DNA from: JBBCJR01 sp037190805
Lineage (GTDB): Bacteria; Pseudomonadota; Alphaproteobacteria; Sphingomonadales; Sphingomonadaceae
Length of the DNA: 64,000 nucleotides
Direction: 5' to 3'
Assembly (NCBI GenBank): GCA_037190805.1
Contig: JBBCJR010000008.1
Span: 1 to 64,000, forward strand
Both the position numbers and the translations under genes were made by a program. The first letter of the stretch is position 1; the number at the start of each line of letters is the position of its first letter. Shown here in pieces: positions 61,733 to 64,000 of the stretch. The notes under the pieces are model-generated. The model saw only the letters and a program-made list of their open reading frames with translations. It had not been told where the DNA came from and searched no databases.

Positions 61733-62305
61733 TCAACCGACGATGCCGGCGGTGGCGGCCGCCAGCCACAGGCCAAGGGCGAGGAACAGTGCCGCCGCGC
61801 TGATCCGGATCGCCTTCAGCGGCACGACACGGACGATCGCTTCGCCCAGGAACACCGCCGGCACATTGGCCAGCATCATACCCAGCGTGGTCCCGGCAGT
61901 GATCGCCGGCACGTTGTGAAAGCTGGCGGCGAGCGCAACTGTGGCGATCTGGGTCTTGTCGCCCATCTCGATCAGGAAGAAGGCGATCACAGTGGTGACG
62001 AACGGGCCGAGACCGTGGCGGGCTGGGCGGCCCTCATCGAGATTGTCGGGTATCAGTGCCCATATCGCCATGGCCATGAACGAGGCGGCGACGGCATAAC
62101 GGAACGCCCGGCCGTCAAGCAGCGCCGCGACATGGGAGCCGACGATGGCCGCGATCAGATGGTTGGCGAGCGTCGCGACGAGAATGCCAAGGATGATCGG
62201 TAGCGGCCGGTGAAAACGGGACGCGAGCAGAATCGCCAGCAGCTGGGTCTTGTCGCCGATTTCGGCAAGCGCGACGACCGCGGTGGCGGTGAAAAAGGCG
62301 TCCAT
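61733..62305 (-). CDS. TMEM165/GDT1 (UPF0016) family transporter
   Basis: Six-span inner-membrane protein, 190 aa, built from two inverted repeats each with the signature E-x-G-D-K-T/S: VALAEIGDKTQLLAILLA and FLIEMGDKTQIATVALAA. Family members export Mn2+ or Ca2+ (GDT1, MneA). The yybP-ykoY manganese riboswitch directly upstream strongly supports Mn2+ export. ATG 62305 or 62308 are both possible. argC and the carbonic anhydrase gene follow. Confidence 0.94.
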   Translation of the reverse strand: MDAFFTATAVVALAEIGDKTQLLAILLASRFHRPLPIILGILVATLANHLIAAIVGSHVAALLDGRAFRYAVAASFMAMAIWALIPDNLDEGRPARHGLGPFVTTVIAFFLIEMGDKTQIATVALAASFHNVPAITAGTTLGMMLANVPAVFLGEAIVRVVPLKAIRISAAALFLALGLWLAAATAGIVG

Positions 62306-62317
62306 CATGCAATCCAG

Positions 62318-62359
62318 GGTCGGGCGTTTGACACAACGACATCGCGCCCCCGCCCGACC
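62318..62359 (-). promoter_or_regulatory. Expression-platform hairpin of the Mn riboswitch
   Basis: On the minus strand GGTCGGGCG and CGCCCGACC (9 bp, perfect) enclose 24 bases. The hairpin ends 12 bases before the transporter start codon and is followed by CTGGATTGC rather than a T-run, which suggests control of translation rather than termination. Confidence 0.6.
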
Positions 62360-62375
62360 GACAGGAAGGCCCGAT

Positions 62376-62496
62376 GTCATTGGTCTCGCCCGGCGGACCC
62401 GTTGGTCCGTCCCAGCCGCGCCATGGTGTCTCCACCAAGCATGTTGACGCGGCGGCCCGTCCCGATCGCAGGACGGCTGGCTACTCCCCAGATGAC
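62376..62496 (-). ncRNA. yybP-ykoY manganese riboswitch
   Basis: The two conserved loops are present in order on the minus strand: TGGGGAGTAGCC near the 5' end and GGGCGAGACCAATG near the 3' end, with GTCAACATGC between (62448-62439). The closing P1 stem is GTCAT (62496-62492) with ATGAC (62380-62376). This is the textbook pattern of the Mn2+-sensing aptamer, which turns on exporters of excess manganese. It lies about 70 bases upstream of the TMEM165/GDT1 gene. Confidence 0.94.
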
Positions 62497-62502
62497 GGGG
62501 GG

Positions 62503-62531
62503 CAGCTAGGATGGAGGGTGGTCCAAGTCAA
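62503..62531 (-). promoter_or_regulatory. Promoter of the Mn riboswitch transcript
   Basis: TTGACT (62531-62526) and TAGCTG (62508-62503) with 17-base spacing place transcription start near 62496, exactly at the 5' edge of the riboswitch P1 stem. Confidence 0.7.
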
Positions 62532-62672
62532 GGCCACCAAATCCGGCAAGGCGACTCGTCCACTTGATTGCTCGCAGGGGCACTCCTGTGGGCGGGCGGC
62601 GTTCGTCGGGGATTTTCCTGCGCATGCCGATGCATCCTTGCCGGCGTACGCTGCCACGCTATGCCTTTGCGG

Positions 62673-64000
62673 ATGACCGACCATGTCGCCCCGATCGAGC
62701 CCGCGCCCGACTGGCCGCGACGACCTTGGCTGCTGGCGGGGCTGGGGGCGATCGGCGGGGCGGCCATCTATGCCATCGCCCAGTGGGGCGAGTCGCCGAC
62801 GGCGGGCCAGATCGCGGCCGCGACCTTCATCGCCGTCGCCCTGACCCTATTGGGAATTACGGTGGAACTCCGGCGCTGGTGGTGGTCGCTCGCCTTCGCC
62901 GCCGCTGGCGGTGCCGTGGTGGCGCTGGTCATCTGGTGGAGCGGCGGGCCTGACGCGCCGCCGGGCGGCGACAGCACCCCCTGGCGAATCCTCTGCGCCC
63001 TGATCGTCGTGGTGATGGCGGCGCCGTTCCTGCAATTGTCGGCGGCGGCCGGGAAATGGCGGACGGACTATCGCGGGCTTTACCGGCACGGCCTCTCCAA
63101 CCTCATCATCTTTGGCGGCGCGGTGGCGTTCGTCGGCGCGGCGTTTCTGGTCGCCTTTCTGCTGTCGCGGCTGTTCGAACTGATCGGCATCCGGGTTCTG
63201 AGGCATCTGCTCGACGAACCCGGCCTGCCGGTGATGCTGGCCGGGGCGGCGTTCGGCGGCGCCATCGGGGTGCTGCGCGATCGCGACCGGGTGCTGGGCA
63301 GCCTTCAGCGGGGCGTGCTGGCGGTGCCGGCGCTGCTCGCGCCGGTAATGGGGGCGGGGTTGCTGATCTTCCTCGTCTGCCTGTTGTTCACGGGCCTGAC
63401 GCCGCTGTGGGCGGCGACGCGGTCGACGACGCCGATCCTGCTGGCCTGCATCACCGGTGGCATCCTGCTGGTGAACGCCGTGCTGGGAGAGGGGCGGGAT
63501 GACGAATCGGCCTCGCCCTTGCCGCGCTTCGGGGCGATGGGGATCGGGCTGTCGCTATTGCCGCTGGCGGCGATCGCGGCCGTCTCCACGGGGCATCGCA
63601 TCACGCAATACGGGCTGACTCCTGACCGGCTGTGGGCGGTGGTGTTCACCGCCATCGCCGCCGCCTATGGCCTCGCCTATCTCGTCGTGCTGGCGTGGCG
63701 GCGGCTGGACTGGGGCGACGGCGTGCGTGCCGCCAATGTCCGGCTTGCCCTGGGCGTCATCGCCGTGGCGCTGGTGCTGGCGACGCCGCTGGTGGGCTTC
63801 GGCGCGATCTCGGCGCGCAACCAGGAGGCGCGGCTGATGACCGGTAACCTGCCGCCGGGCAGTTTCGACTGGGCCGCGATGGCGTTCGATTTCGGACCCG
63901 AAGGGCGGCGGGCGCTTGGCCGACTTGCGCGCGCCGCGCCGACATCCGCGCTGAAAGCCGAGGCGCGGGCATCGCTGGCCGCGAAGGACCGCTGGCAGAT
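62673..64000 (+). CDS. DUF4153 membrane protein (3' end outside window)
   Basis: Polytopic membrane protein, open to the right edge (at least 442 aa seen). The start MTDHVAPIEPAPDWPRRPWL at ATG 62673 is preceded by a possible in-frame ATG at 62661. About nine hydrophobic spans are visible, with cytoplasmic loops such as LRDRDRVLGSLQRG. RITQYGLTPDRLWAVVF is the hallmark of DUF4153, a conserved family of unknown function; a soluble C-terminal part is expected beyond the window. It is divergent from the Mn-riboswitch transcript. Confidence 0.88.
   Translation, partial: MTDHVAPIEPAPDWPRRPWLLAGLGAIGGAAIYAIAQWGESPTAGQIAAATFIAVALTLLGITVELRRWWWSLAFAAAGGAVVALVIWWSGGPDAPPGGDSTPWRILCALIVVVMAAPFLQLSAAAGKWRTDYRGLYRHGLSNLIIFGGAVAFVGAAFLVAFLLSRLFELIGIRVLRHLLDEPGLPVMLAGAAFGGAIGVLRDRDRVLGSLQRGVLAVPALLAPVMGAGLLIFLVCLLFTGLTPLWAATRSTTPILLACITGGILLVNAVLGEGRDDESASPLPRFGAMGIGLSLLPLAAIAAVSTGHRITQYGLTPDRLWAVVFTAIAAAYGLAYLVVLAWRRLDWGDGVRAANVRLALGVIAVALVLATPLVGFGAISARNQEARLMTGNLPPGSFDWAAMAFDFGPEGRRALGRLARAAPTSALKAEARASLAAKDRWQ

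Overview
This window is a compact, high-GC chromosomal segment from an alphaproteobacterium, most likely a member of the Sphingomonadaceae. The main clues are a circularly permuted two-piece tmRNA gene encoding the tag ANDNEALAIAA, a PEP-CTERM exosortase substrate, class I PHA synthase, ALA synthase (C4 heme pathway), and the order hemA-rpiB-glyA-nrdR-RNA methylase-rpsD. Genes are dense, many junctions overlap by 1-8 bases (ATGA, GTGA, TAATG), and GTG or TTG starts are frequent. I see no IS element, CRISPR array, rRNA operon or complete prophage. The assignment rests on reading the sequence, not on database searches.

Layout. 0-4 kb: APC permease, a VOC protein and a HerA-type ATPase. 4-8.6 kb: DUF3297, a predicted lipoprotein methyltransferase, prfB and penicillin-binding protein 1A. 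8.7-15.9 kb: pmbA-IMPase, divergent CoA-binding/mrp genes, and an envelope proteostasis operon hflK-hflC-degP/Q. 16-18 kb: a coupled sulfur pair sseA-metC. 18.2-23.3 kb: hemA, rpiB-glyA, nrdR, an RNA methylase and rpsD. 23.5-28.5 kb: a PEP-CTERM protein, fumC, sspB, the tmRNA gene, a GT4 glycosyltransferase and an SCP2 protein. tmRNA and the ClpXP adaptor SspB sit side by side, which makes sense because SspB delivers tmRNA-tagged proteins to ClpXP. 28.6-36 kb: a two-subunit CoA-transferase, then leuCD and leuB separated by a large antisense SLBB export gene. 36-39.3 kb: a lipoprotein, metZ, apaG and a LysR regulator. 39.4-44.3 kb: parE, ferredoxin-NADP reductase and phaC.

44.6-50.1 kb: a glycine-zipper envelope protein, hom, glpX, a GNAT acetyltransferase and recJ. 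50.2-51 kb: tRNA-Glu followed by an unrecognised Cys/Trp-rich protein. 51.2-57.3 kb: an EEP-family nuclease/phosphatase, the osmoregulated periplasmic glucan pair opgG/D-opgH, pgl and manA. 57.4-60.1 kb: an extensin-like protein, a bile-acid:sodium symporter homologue, and an isolated endolysin-holin pair resembling the lysis module of gene transfer agents. 60.1-64 kb: a minus-strand run in which a yybP-ykoY manganese riboswitch precedes a TMEM165/GDT1 transporter, followed by argC and a gamma carbonic anhydrase. A DUF4153 membrane protein runs off the right edge.

The points most worth following up are the orphan lysis cassette with its AT-rich inverted repeat, the riboswitch-led operon, the unknown protein beside tRNA-Glu, the duplicated 18-bp hairpin element after the tmRNA gene, the terminator-like hairpin in the opgG leader, and Fur-like palindromes near hemA and fpr.
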